Assembly: GCF_963678635.1 (NCBI RefSeq)
Contig: NC_087063.1
Coordinates: forward strand, 54,697,074-54,761,073
Length of the DNA stretch: 64,000 nt
Source of the DNA: Symsagittifera roscoffensis
Taxonomy: Eukaryota; Xenacoelomorpha; Acoela; Convolutidae
Reading direction: 5' to 3'
Numbering within the stretch: the stretch's first letter is position 1; every line of letters begins with the position of its first letter. The notes below the pieces were generated by a model that saw nothing but the letters and a program-made list of their open reading frames with translations, was not told the DNA's origin and searched no databases. Positions 47,201 to 56,006 of this stretch are shown here, piece by piece. Position numbers and translations under genes: made by a program.

Positions 47201-49369
47201 TGAATATGCTTTTCGAACTAGTGTTTCGATTCGTACTGCTATTTGCTTGATGGTTTCGTTTGGTAATCTGCGAATTTCATTACATAAAACTCTTTGTTGT
47301 TGTTTGTTTCTTTCGGAGTCAAACATTTTTGAAAATTCTTGTGTAAATCTTTTCCAGTTTGATTTTATTTCTAGAGGTAGTACTGAAAACCATTTTTGGG
47401 CTGCGCCATCTAAGGTTGTTTGTATTAACGCTGTGCGTCGATGTATCCAATTTTGATGTAGTGGCGTATTAATTGGTTCAGGTCCAATATTTAAAATCAG
47501 GTTTGCTGTTACTGCATTTAAATAATCTTCTACAGAGTATTCAGGGTCTGTTCCTGTGAAAACCATTAAAGGTTTGTTTGATGTTATTGATGATCCACCC
47601 ATAAGGTATGGATTCATTGTCATTTGTAATGATTCTGCTGCATTTGGCATTTGAGAAAAATTTGAAAGTTGGTTTCTTGTTATCTCATGTTGTTGGAGAT
47701 AATATGGGAGTGGTATTTCATTTTGCATTTGTGATGGTTGATACGAGTGTGCAGTCATTGGATTTTGTTGTTGAATTGGTTGAAAAGATTGTGTATTAAT
47801 TGGATTTTGTTGTTGAATTGGTTGTTGATTTTGTGCATCTATTGGTTGTGGAGAAAAATTTCTATGATTTGTACGTGTTTTCTGTATTCCTTGTCTACGA
47901 TATTCTTGAGTATTTTGTGCAAATATATCTGGTTGTAAGAAATCATCATCTGAGGATAAATAATCCATTTGATAAGATGTCTGTTTTTTATTTTTATTTT
48001 GTTGAAAAAATGGGTAATTTTCACTGTGATCCCGTGGAGGATTTGTTTGGAAATTTGTTGAATTAGGTTGGGCCATTGGGTTATCCCAATTTCGAGATCT
48101 TGTATATTGGTTAAAATTTCTTTGTGGTTGATAATTTGTTTTTGACGGATGTGTATAATTATAATTATGGTCTGCAAAGTTGTTTCTAGTGAATGTTTTG
48201 CGTGTTTTTGGTGGTATTGTCATGGGTCTGTATGTTTGGTAATCCATATGTGAATATTTAGGGGCAACCGAAGGTTTAACGGTTGACTGTAAGGTTACCT
48301 GTGTTTGTGAAGGATTTGTATTTCTTGGTGTTGTTAAATTTGGGCGTATTGGTGAAATACTTTGTTGTGTAGTTGTTGTGTGTACAATTTCTTCATTTAT
48401 GAAGTGTGATGGTGTCTGGATATCTTGTTGAGTAAGATTCCTAGTTCCATTGAGGTTTTCATTGTGTATAACTGTAGAGTTTAAACTATTATTTTGTGTA
48501 TCGGGTAAAAATGTATTATAGTTTAATGGTGTTGCATCAATTGTTAATGGTATTACTCTTACATAATCTCTTATGTAAGATATTGTACCTATTGCTTGAC
48601 TTGAGATTGATTGTGGAAAGCTTATAAATGCGGGATGAGACCATTCGGGGTCCCAAACATAATCTGATTGTTCTGTAATAGCGGTATCATCGTTCGAGTT
48701 TTGGGGTCTAAAATTTTTTCTTGCTTGTGCAATTAAATCAATATTGTGTGTGAAATAATCTATTATGAACCATGCCAAAATTTTTTGTAAATCGTGTTTG
48801 GTATGCTGTGAAACGTCGTCTTTCGTGAAATTTTCTTTAATGATGTTTAAATAACTAGAGAGTAGTGTGATTTCATGTCGTACTCTTAAATGTTTAGATG
48901 TTTCTGTCGGTGAGACATTTGTTATTGGGATTTCGTTTTCTAATATCGAAATATAACTATATATTATTGCGAAAACTTCATTGGTGAATATGGAGTTTGC
49001 TCTTTGTGAGTTATGGTATTGGATGCTTTTTATATATTCTGAAAAAACTTTTGAAAATTCTAAATCAAGATCGTCTGTTTGAATAGTATATGTTCTATTA
49101 TTATGGTTTGGTGAGGTGAATTCTATGGAGTAGATTCCATACTGTTGTGTTATGTTGCATATATCTTTTAGATAGTGATCTATGATTTGTCTTTTGATTT
49201 TTACATCGGGGAACTCTGTTTTACATGGACTGATTCCGGGTTCAAATAAATTTACGAGTAAATTTTGACAAAATATGTGTTGTCCTCTATCAGTATCTGC
49301 GTCTACTATAAAAGGAAAGATTTCATCATCATCTGGAGTTTCTTCACCTGGGGTGTGCGTTGAACTCAT
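41258..49369 (-). CDS. Gag-Pol polyprotein of the 18.9-kb Gypsy element
   Basis: A single 2703-aa frame. The start ATG at 49369 has A at -3 and an in-frame TAA five codons upstream. Domains by approximate residue: disordered Gln/Asn-rich N-terminal Gag (1-590); capsid-like retrotransposon gag region with TLDGAAQKWFSVLP (600-800); CCHC knuckle CNYCRRYGHSISEC (about 840); Asn/Arg/Ser-rich basic region (900-1100); aspartic protease LIDSGAESNI (about 1230); RT with FTTADMNSAYNQMP, LFYGISIGPAAFSAFM and TYLDDVFM (about 1737); RNase H with MCDASNFGIGAALLQ (about 1886) and TDHKPI; integrase zinc finger HTQNIKGH...CNDCIVC; core D-D-E in FDTKGP, VTDNGTEF, GLVEGMNRS (2318, 2379, 2415); GPY/F domain RKGPYQIIAKP. 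All catalytic residues are present. Gag and Pol are fused without a frameshift. Confidence 0.95.
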   Translation of the reverse strand: MSSTHTPGEETPDDDEIFPFIVDADTDRGQHIFCQNLLVNLFEPGISPCKTEFPDVKIKRQIIDHYLKDICNITQQYGIYSIEFTSPNHNNRTYTIQTDDLDLEFSKVFSEYIKSIQYHNSQRANSIFTNEVFAIIYSYISILENEIPITNVSPTETSKHLRVRHEITLLSSYLNIIKENFTKDDVSQHTKHDLQKILAWFIIDYFTHNIDLIAQARKNFRPQNSNDDTAITEQSDYVWDPEWSHPAFISFPQSISSQAIGTISYIRDYVRVIPLTIDATPLNYNTFLPDTQNNSLNSTVIHNENLNGTRNLTQQDIQTPSHFINEEIVHTTTTQQSISPIRPNLTTPRNTNPSQTQVTLQSTVKPSVAPKYSHMDYQTYRPMTIPPKTRKTFTRNNFADHNYNYTHPSKTNYQPQRNFNQYTRSRNWDNPMAQPNSTNFQTNPPRDHSENYPFFQQNKNKKQTSYQMDYLSSDDDFLQPDIFAQNTQEYRRQGIQKTRTNHRNFSPQPIDAQNQQPIQQQNPINTQSFQPIQQQNPMTAHSYQPSQMQNEIPLPYYLQQHEITRNQLSNFSQMPNAAESLQMTMNPYLMGGSSITSNKPLMVFTGTDPEYSVEDYLNAVTANLILNIGPEPINTPLHQNWIHRRTALIQTTLDGAAQKWFSVLPLEIKSNWKRFTQEFSKMFDSERNKQQQRVLCNEIRRLPNETIKQIAVRIETLVRKAYSLNTHDYKNTKMTEILMMTLTPRLRKIAIKKRASHPSSIREPDLDFRKLVDKLEQAEITMKLEETENLKLQYVNRIETTPTNINNIQESETDLVEKITEILNIYEKNPNFKGKPSFKKWCNYCRRYGHSISECRQKQQDNQNKPQKYKEPNKSFYQYMKKDQNLPNKTVHSNNSSGKPLPNNTNYTRNQSPYNSSYRGRSPERRNTYNSSQNHYNRPNSRNNYSRSNSNTQRFVSRSNSQSRNNYYPNNQSRNSSYNKNRNYSYNRNRSYSNNRNQNYPNNRSRNNSYNRSNYNRPNNNYQNRSRNNSQNRHSSYNNRYRNYSQSPHRNNNNYNNSNNRHRSSTPKHQRQINQVQSNPETTSDPPGIDDTVTDTLQLNQINCTSSDSESDTENTLSINMIKVENDYESVIYEEPFSSHIYENQSEFLQNYYTTPINSTPTTQETNEINTTDQTNKNTKTKCLNTNHIYQNIQKEQPKEKIWTIPFLLESPRNKEFQPPDLEIDFLIDSGAESNIINIPTWNEIKTLHPKLTPLETSSKLATAQGSTLINYGKIQLFLLPTRTMEQSKILNKPFKQIFHITDIKYNIIGIPFISKYIPTINILNSKILIKDKYTKTKETSLTFFQRLNKQPPFFSKFYPIFNQQRKHLKPLSGNIYNFSIKQVHQYDKEQNKQKFYMSDFEFKPIHKFFKITISSIKYLKNSNSDIISLHVYNNTPYQVTLPLGLLGYCEINATISPIHEKAYRVNNILQLLDICQSTILNEELSINNIISNENRNTDYFTKTPYFKPTFNISNYTEDQQKFLTMFNFQHSQITQDEFEKLAKQLIKHSSVYATSKFDVGKISSSLHLPLKPDAVFKKQRASKVPIHLHDKVNRLLDILEQYNIISPVNKEEQPKGNTFINPVIILAKGESLKIVLDARYLNSLIDESKCNWPIEPIQVILTKINGKYFTTADMNSAYNQMPLDEQSRRLTQFVIGNQQYEFNRLFYGISIGPAAFSAFMSKIFRPLILKKNAITYLDDVFMQSQTKDEMFNVLEKYHQILQNENLKAAPDKSHFFLTRVKFLGHNIERKTITPLKSRIDAIQKLQPPTNKKKIQEFLGMLNFLSKYVYKMQLYLRPFYNILRQQNNFEWNTEHQTRFEEIKKLLTEQISNTIPDSNQPFYAMCDASNFGIGAALLQSHNGTNKMNLISANSRLFTQAELRLSTLMRECTAITYTLTEYEFLILGSKHPTVLFTDHKPIIFLFTQKSNPNHRVYRFQLILMKFPNLHIVWTAGKNLALPDTLSRNTPPELLTRKTTVEIPKNIKFYLAENETSPRLECKYAVKTDIEQSQINNLQHFPLYLDCQNNHYEVDLLGTSTFKPIPYSQWIKNNTQQKRTKQHPHKKDHFPLIEKEDLTDKINLSGPQTNDSKYTINQVFDLHDPLDTIPLSKLEIENIFLPPTETITVSTLKRYQNLDPIIRQLKSWHKYKTKPIKADSTILGNKTLLRYFRQFNNTTINENTDLLEYNLNESTVPCLPLSMILIAFNISHTQNIKGHSGSEKTYSNFIQNFYFPNAPIWIKVLCNDCIVCQLNKPYPNQKQIAQKQDFKGQSLYFNHRISFDTKGPISPSSEGNSYIMVIVDAFTHYVALNPVPHCNAYYAYTTLYEHWIAKFGLPEILVTDNGTEFINNEIITLCHLYNIKHKPRTSHAPWTNGLVEGMNRSLQEYLRCIINGNDTKYTEWSADVKLFPLAYNSQITTTLGMSPYEMVFNQKPRKPIMFTANSHKNAQGYCQPNKDSICYNLPLHTHDEDHFHHPQILKLASGTHTEWILNRDKKHNEIYQKITKKLLQRQNINEQINSRFTPASDLKIGTFVLIPNFNTQKKISKKLQPLRKGPYQIIAKPTDVTYKITDSNKKEIVQHRNNLLPYYPKEYALRELTQLYSFTGLKIIQNEPHLKNTEQNDNPTENQNTKPTATKNNTQNHKESPKQRKNRKMTEQIIPKKK

Positions 49370-49811
49370 TTTTTCGTTCGATTACTGTTAATATGTAATT
49401 ATTAATGTGTCGAATTGGTTGATTCCAATTGTATAAATGTACTGGTTTGTGTTTGTACTGCTTTTTTATTCTTCTTTTTCCTCTTTGTGATGAATTTGAA
49501 GTTGTTTCTGAGTCAGAGAAATATAATTGATCGTGAATTGGGCAATTTTTATCTATTGATTCTTTTAGTTTGTAAAGTTCGTCTAAACTGTTGGTTTCTG
49601 ATTCTGAAAATGCGTTTCGATTTTTTGAAAATCTTTTTCGTGTTATTTGTCTTTGTTTCGTTATTATTTTTCTTTTTAGTGTTTGTCGTTTTGTTCGAAT
49701 GTATCCAACTGTTTGTGTATGGGGTGTGATTACAAGGTCGTATTTTTTGTTATCTATTTCACAATTGTGTAAAACGATTGTTTGTTTATTTCCTAGGTTT
49801 TTAAATGACAT
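49344..49811 (-). CDS. Small basic ORF upstream of gag-pol
   Basis: 155 codons from MSFKNLGNKQTIVLHN. Strongly basic in the middle (KRQTLKRKIITKQRQITRKR) with an acidic/Ser patch (SDSETTSNSSQRG) and a second basic run (KRRIKKQYKHK). It overlaps the gag-pol start by 26 nt in another frame. The composition suggests an RNA-binding, nuclear or matrix-like role. No family recognised. Its A/C-rich minus-strand codon use is the same as in gag-pol, which supports it being real. Confidence 0.65.
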   Translation of the reverse strand: MSFKNLGNKQTIVLHNCEIDNKKYDLVITPHTQTVGYIRTKRQTLKRKIITKQRQITRKRFSKNRNAFSESETNSLDELYKLKESIDKNCPIHDQLYFSDSETTSNSSQRGKRRIKKQYKHKPVHLYNWNQPIRHINNYILTVIERKNEFNAHPR

Positions 49812-50329
49812 AAGGTTTTAGAATGACGGATGCAAAAGGTTGTTAAATGATTTCTATTTTCCTAAACTGTTAGTTCTTACGATTTTTTGGTTAGCTTAAC
49901 CTGGGTCTATTTGTTCAGGGTTGGAGAGAAAAGTATATCGATTCCGAAGAATGATTTTTTACTTTCTCGTGGCTAGTATAAGTTAAGGTGTTAACTTACT
50001 TAATCTTACTTAGGGGTAGTGATTGTGTTCAAGGGTTGGAGAATAGTAAATCGATCCACAAGGTTCAGGTATAATTAGAACGCGAGTAGTTCGTTAGATA
50101 CTATTTTAAACTTACTAAGTCTAAGATTTATCCTGGGTCTGGTAAGAGGGGGGGTCAAGTGAAGGATGAATAACCGAAGTTCTTCACTGTTTATCCTAAT
50201 TTGAATGATTAGTTTTGTTTAAAAATTTCTATTAGTCTTAGGTCTTTAGAAAGGGTTGGGTAGTGAATCGACGTTTGAGGTCGTTAGACACTAATTAAGT
50301 GGGTGGGGGAGAACAAAGTTGTTCTGTTT

Positions 50330-50354
50330 GATCCAAGGATAAGCCTTGATGATC
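50330..50354. repeat. Hairpin repeat, copy 1
   Basis: GATCCAAGGATAAGCCTTGA plus TGATC. It contains a 5-bp stem CAAGG/CCTTG with loop ATAAG, and GATC at both ends that can also pair. An identical copy starts exactly 60 bp away. Confidence 0.7.
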
Positions 50355-50389
50355 AAATTTGAAATTTAATTAAGTAGAAAATGATTTAA

Positions 50390-50414
50390 GATCCAAGGAT
50401 AAGCCTTGATGATC
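50390..50414. repeat. Hairpin repeat, copy 2
   Basis: Identical 25 nt to 50330-50354. Flanking sequence differs, so only the hairpin is conserved. Possible packaging or translation-control structure in the leader RNA. Confidence 0.7.
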
Positions 50415-51045
50415 TGGTTTTAAAATTAAGTGAATTTAGGTTTTAATAAAATTTTAAATGTGTGCAAAGGAAAGATTTAGTGTTTTGATGATATTAGTGG
50501 GTTTATGATTGCTGTTATGTTTTAGATGATGAAGCTGGGACAACAGGATGATTTATGATTACTAACCATTTATTGTCATGCTACTAATTTTTATTTTTAT
50601 TTTCCAATAAATATTTTTCAAACATGTTTTGTATAATACTGCAGAGTTTTAGGAAAACGATCTAAGATCTTTTTATTAATCGTTATTGTATATTAATAAA
50701 TTTGTTTAGCGCCTGAAATGATTTTGAAGAGTAACTTCAAAGTTTTATGTTTGCAAATGGAAATCTAAATTCATTGCAAGTAGTATTCTAAATATAAAAG
50801 TTTGTTCTGGCTTTTGCCGAACTATCATATAACTATACGGCAAGTTTCTACTTTGTCGTATGTCGTCTTTGGTTCGAGGTCTTCTTCCAATTCCGGGTAG
50901 TTCTGTTATGGTTCGGAATATTGGCTCTGATCTATTGAGTCGGAGAGACATTTCAATTAAATTATTGTCGTATAACATTTTGTAAATGTTTTTGTCTAAT
51001 TTCTAATCTATTTTGGTTAATTCTAAGCTATTAAGGTTTTGTTCG

Positions 51046-51063
51046 AGACTTATGGTCGCACCA
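51046..51063 (-). promoter_or_regulatory. Candidate primer-binding site
   Basis: On the minus strand, two bases after the LTR (TC), the sequence TGGTGCGACCATAAGTCT begins with the TGG expected to pair with a tRNA CCA end. I could not name the tRNA; it is not the common Lys or Ser site I know from other Gypsy elements. Confidence 0.6.
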
Positions 51064-51065
51064 GA

Positions 51066-51473
51066 TGAGTTAGGACCGAAGTGTAACTCATAGAGTAATT
51101 TCGGATAGGGTACACCGTCTGCTCGTCACGCTATCTTATTTTCGGCCGGATAGATTCGTGCAACTTCTTAGTCTAATACCGATCCTAATCTTACTCTTAT
51201 ACTATCTAGTCTCAGGTTGTTTAACTAGTCTCTGCTAGGCTCAATAGATCTAGGGTATACTGGTTTATTGCGGCTGCTGAAGTGCTCGGGAGAGTCCAAC
51301 TAATTTCTAAGTTAAATTCAAATCTCTCTGGTGCTGAAATTACAAGTAACTTCAGCACTTACAAATAAGTGGGTTGTTAGTTAGATGGATCATGATTGGT
51401 TAATATTAAATACTTTACATTGGTAAAACATTTAATTTATCCAATCATAAAATGTAGTTTAGATCAGGTTCCA
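51066..51473 (-). repeat. 5' LTR of the 18.9-kb element
   Basis: Same 408 bp, offset 18,509. Contains the corresponding AATAAA at 51269-51264 (minus). It should hold the promoter; I could not single out a TATA box with confidence. Confidence 0.95.
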
Positions 51474-52053
51474 TTACTCCCTTTCAGTTTTGGATCGAAC
51501 GACATGAGAAAAAGTGTTTTTTTTTCCACGCAACATCAGGTATCACAATTATTTATCAGATAGGTCAAGTAATTCATCTTATTGAAGCCATTTCAGTCCG
51601 GATTCGATCAAAAATAGAAATATTCAAAAATTTCTCAATGCCGATAAAAACCGCTTTGAAATTTTTCCTTCAAAGTCTTGTCTTACGCTTTTGTGGCTGC
51701 TATAATGGTAGGAAAAGCTTTAAGCTTGAAAAGTCTCCTGGCAATAAAAAGTTTTTGTTTTAAGCAGAAAAGAAAAAGCAATTAAATTTTTTTTTCTTAG
51801 TTTTTTTTCATTTTTCTGCGAAAACCTTGTCAATCATGACAAGTTTACTAATGCCATGAGCTTTCGTTTTTTCGCTTTGCTCCTTTCGTCACACCAATCA
51901 AAAAACGGCACAAGTTCGGGAAAAAATCGAAAAAAAATGTTTTCTTTTTAATATATTAAATTGGTTGGAACTTGCTGTGTTGCGTGCGCAGCAAACACAT
52001 ATTGTTGTTTAGTTTTGGGATCACAGGGAATAGTAATAATCTAAAGTATTCAC
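51474..52053 (-). other. Intron 3 of the TPR gene, 5' part
   Basis: Host intron sequence between exon 3 and the retroelement, beginning with the second TTAC target copy. AT-rich, with no other feature seen. Confidence 0.7.
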
Positions 52054-52841
52054 CTTGCTTTCCGTACAGTCTTCAAGATGAGCCAACTTTCCATGCACAA
52101 GTCCCAAATTCCTGTACTGCTGAAAACAGGATCTAGTCTGACCACAATACACATTCAAGTTCAGCGCATCGTAGAGATACTTTGCTGCTTGTTTCAATTT
52201 TTCTACATTTTCTGCCGACACTTGGAACAGAACCAACGCCAAAGAGTTCAAACTTTGCGACTCAAGGAGAATGAACCCATTTACCCTGCACTTCTCAACT
52301 CCTGCTTTGAGAAGAGAAACCGCTTGCTCTTTGTTCTCTATGCTTTTATCCCCACTTAGCCCCAAAATCAAACCTCGCATCAAGTTAATTCTGATCAAAT
52401 GTTTGTTCACACCTTCGTACTTTGCATTGCTAAACTGTTTTTCTAATTTGTTCAGTTCTAAGATCGATTCCTTAAATTTCCGCATTCGTCGTAGAACGTT
52501 TATTATTTCGAGGGAGCACTCATTTTGACCTTTTTGGTCATTCGCTTCTTTGTAAAGCTCAATACACTTTTGGAAATGCTCCATTGCTTTTTCAGACGTT
52601 TCACTTGTACTTTTTTCCATCTCGATTTCTGCTTTAGCGTACAGCAAATCGGCTTCGGCGTGTTTAGAATCGGCCGGTACGACTGCGAGGCCCTTTTCGA
52701 CGCTCGAGAGGCAATCGGCCTGTTGGTTTGCCCTTCGATAGAGCCGTGCCGCCATCAGATATTTCTCGTGCTCTTTCACAGCTTCGACCCATTTGGGCGC
52801 CTCATATAGTCCGCCTGGAAGTCGTTCGAAATTCTCTTCTC
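52054..52841 (-). CDS. TPR protein gene, exon 3
   Basis: 788 nt, bounded by acceptor GACTTTCAG and donor GTGAATAC. It encodes most of the repeats: EKYLMAARLYRRANQQADCL, LYAKAEIEMEKS, AMEHFQKCIELYKEANDQKG and AKYLYDALNLNVYC. These follow the 34-residue TPR pattern loosely, perhaps six helical pairs. Phase 1 entry and phase 0 exit agree with the neighbouring exons. Confidence 0.8.
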
Positions 52842-53428
52842 CTGAAAGTCAATTACTATTCCGCAATTTAACTTTGCATATTGTTTTTATATTTGATTAT
52901 AGAGCTAAAGTAGATTAGATTGCTCTAAATTTGCTGGATTTTTTTGGCTGAGTTTTCGTACGAACTAAAAATAATGCATGCATTTTCAGGCGCCTTAAAT
53001 TCCCTGCACAAATATTTGAAACATTTATTTATTTGAAAAATATTTGAAAAAATGATTCCATTAAAATAATATTTAAAAACTTTTGTGGGGGGTGTGGGGG
53101 TGTATTTGGATTCAAAAAAAATTGAAAAAATGAATGGTCGACCAAAAATCAGGACCTTATTTCGATATCAAATTTTCTGCGCCGCACGCGAACAAGCCAA
53201 AAAATGCGTTTTTAGACACTTTTTCGAAAATTTTGAAGAAAAAATTGCTCTTTTTCGGCTTGATCGAATTCCTGAGAAAAAGAGCGTATGCCCCCTCCCT
53301 GCCCCCCGGAAAAACCGCTACTGATTATACGCAACACATTATTATAGGAATAATAAGTTACAAAAATAATTATAACCTAAACAAAAGAATTCAGGAATTA
53401 TAAATAATTTAGTTGGGTAGCTGCGCAC

Positions 53429-53526
53429 CTGTGACTTTCCTGAAGAGGTTGCTGACGTCTCCTTTCCATTGGACAATGTTACTTCTGGAGAGCAGAATGT
53501 CACACACTGCGTGCAGCTCCATACCC
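53429..53526 (-). CDS. TPR protein gene, exon 2
   Basis: 98 nt between acceptor TTTTGTCTCAG and donor GTGCGC. It encodes GMELHAVCDILLSRSN and IVQWKGDVSNLFRKVT. The frame continues from exon 1 (split codon CG|G) and into exon 3 (split codon G|GA). Confidence 0.7.
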
Positions 53527-54635
53527 CTGAGACAAAATTGTTTTACAGTGCAAAAATGTTTTAATTCCCATATATGATTTTTTATGGAATCGCTAGAAAT
53601 TATCTGAAAAGCAGTAATAAGATCTGTGACACAAGTAATGAAAACAAGTTTAAAAAACTTAGGAACAAACATTAGAACGTCGAAAAAAAAACAATCTATT
53701 TTGATTTTTTTCTTTTGTTCTTTGCAAACTTTTAGCCGTTTTGAAAAATTAAATGAGATTTGAAGCTGTTATTTGATAAATATGTTCCCTAGCTGATAGT
53801 CAATTATTACCTCACAAGATCATCCAAGATTCGTGCAAGATTCTAATCATTATGTGTGTACATTTTGCAAGATAGCAACATTCAAGCTTAAACGCTATTA
53901 GTTACTCGCTAAAAAAAACTCATGCTTTTTTATGTTTCAAGGAGACACCTATATTACAAAACATAGCGACTCATGCATAGATACGGTTGGCTAACTGGAC
54001 AGCGCAAAAAGGTTCTTCACTATTTTGACCATTTTTTTGCAAACTTGGCTATCGACTTCTAAAATTTAGACTTCTAAAATCTCTCTTTGATAAAAATTAA
54101 ACCCAAGTTTGTTCTGATTAGAAAAAAAAACAAGAATTTTTGAAAAAAAAAATCTTGCAAGAGGTTCAAGACAAATAAACCATGGATAAATTCCAAAACA
54201 GACAAAGATATAATTTGCATGCGCCTTGCTAGATCTTGCAAGATAAATGTTGACCATCGACTAGGGCTGTTTAGTCAGCTTTAAAAACTAATGAGAAAGT
54301 CAAAACTCTAGTGAAATCCAGAGACACGAAACATCTTTGAGGTAAATAACGAGGAAGATAAACATTAAAAAAGCTGAAAATAGTTATTAACATTCTGGTT
54401 TATCAAAAAAATTTTTGGCGATCTCTTCGACTACTTTCGTCTATTGCCAAGAAACAAGACATCGTTGCTTAAAACGATATCGCAGGTTTAATTCGCCATT
54501 TAAAGGGATTGGATAATTTTTTGTCGGTACCAAAGGAAGGAAGAACTTTAAAAGTGACCTAATAACAGGATATTTTGGCTTTTTTCTTTTTTTGTTGTTG
54601 CTATTTTCTTCTGTCAATAAGCAGTTAGGAATTAC

Positions 54636-54748
54636 CGGTTGATATCAGCGTAGACTTTTCCACAGTACACTTGTCTGATGATGTCTTCGTACACTTTTCT
54701 GATGGGTTCGTGAACCTCAATCACTAAATACAGAAGCAGAATCTTCAT
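54636..54748 (-). CDS. TPR protein gene, exon 1 (or first visible exon)
   Basis: Starts at the ATG at 54748, MKILLLYLVIEVHEPIRKVY, and ends at donor CG|GTAATT. 37 codons plus two bases. The N-terminal hydrophobic run is too short and too charged afterwards to call a signal peptide. Sequence upstream is AT-rich without an obvious acceptor, so this ATG is the likely start, though a more distant exon is possible. Confidence 0.55.
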
Positions 54749-55329
54749 GGTATAATAAAATAGTAAAGTTTTAATAAAAAAATCTGCTAGGATCCTCCCT
54801 CGAGTGAGAAAGAGATGTCTCTTTGAAATAAATTGAAATGAATCAAAATAATGAATCGATTATGTAAGTTGAAACGAACCAAAATTTTGAAACAAAAAAA
54901 GACACTTGAGAGAAAACTTTGCCGCTTGCACATCGCGTCCTCAAAGTTACGAAAAATTTTTCTACATCGTTAAGATTTCAAGGGATTGCTTCTCTAGGTT
55001 CGTTCTCCCTCTCTATCTCTCCTAAGAACAACGCAAAATGGTCCCTTGGATGCCGAGGTCAGCGGGAAGACCGAGATTCACTACTATCCACAATCCCGAA
55101 AGAGTTAAGTTGATGGCAACTTTTCTGTATTGTATTATCTTTTTGCCGCATTTGTGAACTTCTTTTAGGGCTGTCTCGTCCGCTCGATACTTTCACAGGA
55201 GCTTCCAATTGTAATTGAATTCAGATAATATAAGTCCAAAAACAGAGAGTTCTAAGTGGCCCGAAGAAAACATAAAAGTCTAATAAAGGGAAAGAGACTG
55301 CGATTTATCAGTCCAATGGCCAAATAGTA

Positions 55330-55380
55330 CTAGCCAATCTCCCTTGGGTTAACTTTAAAAAAACGTCGGAGATTGGCTAG
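55330..55380. repeat. Inverted repeat, 13-bp arms
   Basis: CTAGCCAATCTCC at 55330-55342 pairs exactly with GGAGATTGGCTAG at 55368-55380; the loop is 25 nt. Confidence 0.8.
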
Positions 55381-56006
55381 TTAATTTCCAATTTTCCAGT
55401 GAAAATTGTAACATTCGCCCAAATACTACACAGCGACGGAGCGTAGAAAAAGTACCTATTAACGACTGGCAGGCGTCAGTTACCTTAATCCTACTCGTTT
55501 TTCACCGTCTCGACCTTGCCAGTTGATTTTCTGGTCTGTCTAGGGCTAAGTAAAAAGTTACTATTTTTAGGCCATCAGTCAAACGACTTTTGATCAGCTT
55601 TCGTTTACATGCGAACACAACCACATAGCTGAGTCTCGGATCCTCAGACTACGTGATTGTCATTAAAAACACGGCTCGAACAACCTATTTTAACATATTT
55701 TTGTGTGACAGTTTTATATTAAATCCATTGGAGATGGATTGACCCTTTCCTTTTTCTAGCTACTCATATTCTGAAATATCAAACAATAACGGTGTTAATT
55801 AAGAGATCTATGACATTGCAGTAGCTATAAAGTTAGTTTATACAGTCCCTTCACATAAACAGTCTTTTGGGGGACCAAGCCTCCGCTCCCGTAATATTCC
55901 TGAGATAACACTCTTATCTCTTATAATTCGTGTCCCGGGAGGGTTCCGTGGTGTATTTCTTCCCCCACTGAAGCCTCCTTCTCCACCAATATCTGTTGAC
56001 AAGTGT

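Larger units (their letters stand above)
49812..51045 (-). other. Leader of the 18.9-kb element
   Basis: About 1.2 kb without a convincing gene. A 77-codon ORF (50978-50745, MLYDNNLIEMSLRLNRSEPI...) begins 85 nt after the primer site; it may be a leader exon or chance. Two identical 25-nt hairpin-forming repeats lie at 50330 and 50390. Loose repetition of AGGGTTGG-(n)-ATCGAT words occurs around 49920, 50030 and 50255. Confidence 0.5.
32557..51473 (-). mobile_element. Complete retrovirus-like Ty3/Gypsy element, 18.9 kb, multi-ORF with envelope-like gene
   Basis: LTRs of 408 bp at 32557-32964 and 51066-51473 are identical as far as I can read. They are flanked by the 4-bp target duplication TTAC (32553-32556 and 51474-51477), as for Gypsy integration. 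Total 18,917 bp. In minus-strand order: 5' LTR, primer-binding site, 1.25-kb leader, basic 155-aa ORF, 2703-aa gag-pol, 0.7-kb gap, 76-aa and 62-aa membrane ORFs, 377-codon ORF without ATG, 872-aa envelope-like ORF, a damaged 3' ORF region of at least 510 codons, 1.6-kb 3' non-coding, 3' LTR. Identical LTRs and the intact long ORFs indicate recent insertion. It lies in sense orientation in an intron of the TPR gene. Confidence 0.95.
31403..54748 (-). other. Host gene for a tetratricopeptide-repeat protein (gene span, 4 exons)
   Basis: Four minus-strand exons join without a frame error: 54748-54636 (113 nt), 53526-53429 (98 nt), 52841-52054 (788 nt) and 31873-31403 (471 nt), 1,470 nt in all and 489 aa. 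All introns begin GT and end AG: GTAATT, GTGCGC and GTGAAT donors; CTCAG, TTTCAG and TTTAG acceptors. Intron 3 is 20,180 bp because the 18.9-kb retrovirus-like element sits inside it. The product is mostly helical pairs with TPR character, so it is probably a scaffold or chaperone-type protein. I do not recognise the orthologue. A further upstream exon cannot be excluded. Confidence 0.75.

Noticed and set aside
45610-47938. Plus-strand ORFs rich in Phe, Leu, Val, Cys
   Set aside because: Antisense shadows of the Asn/Gln/Tyr-rich Gag-Pol reading frame.
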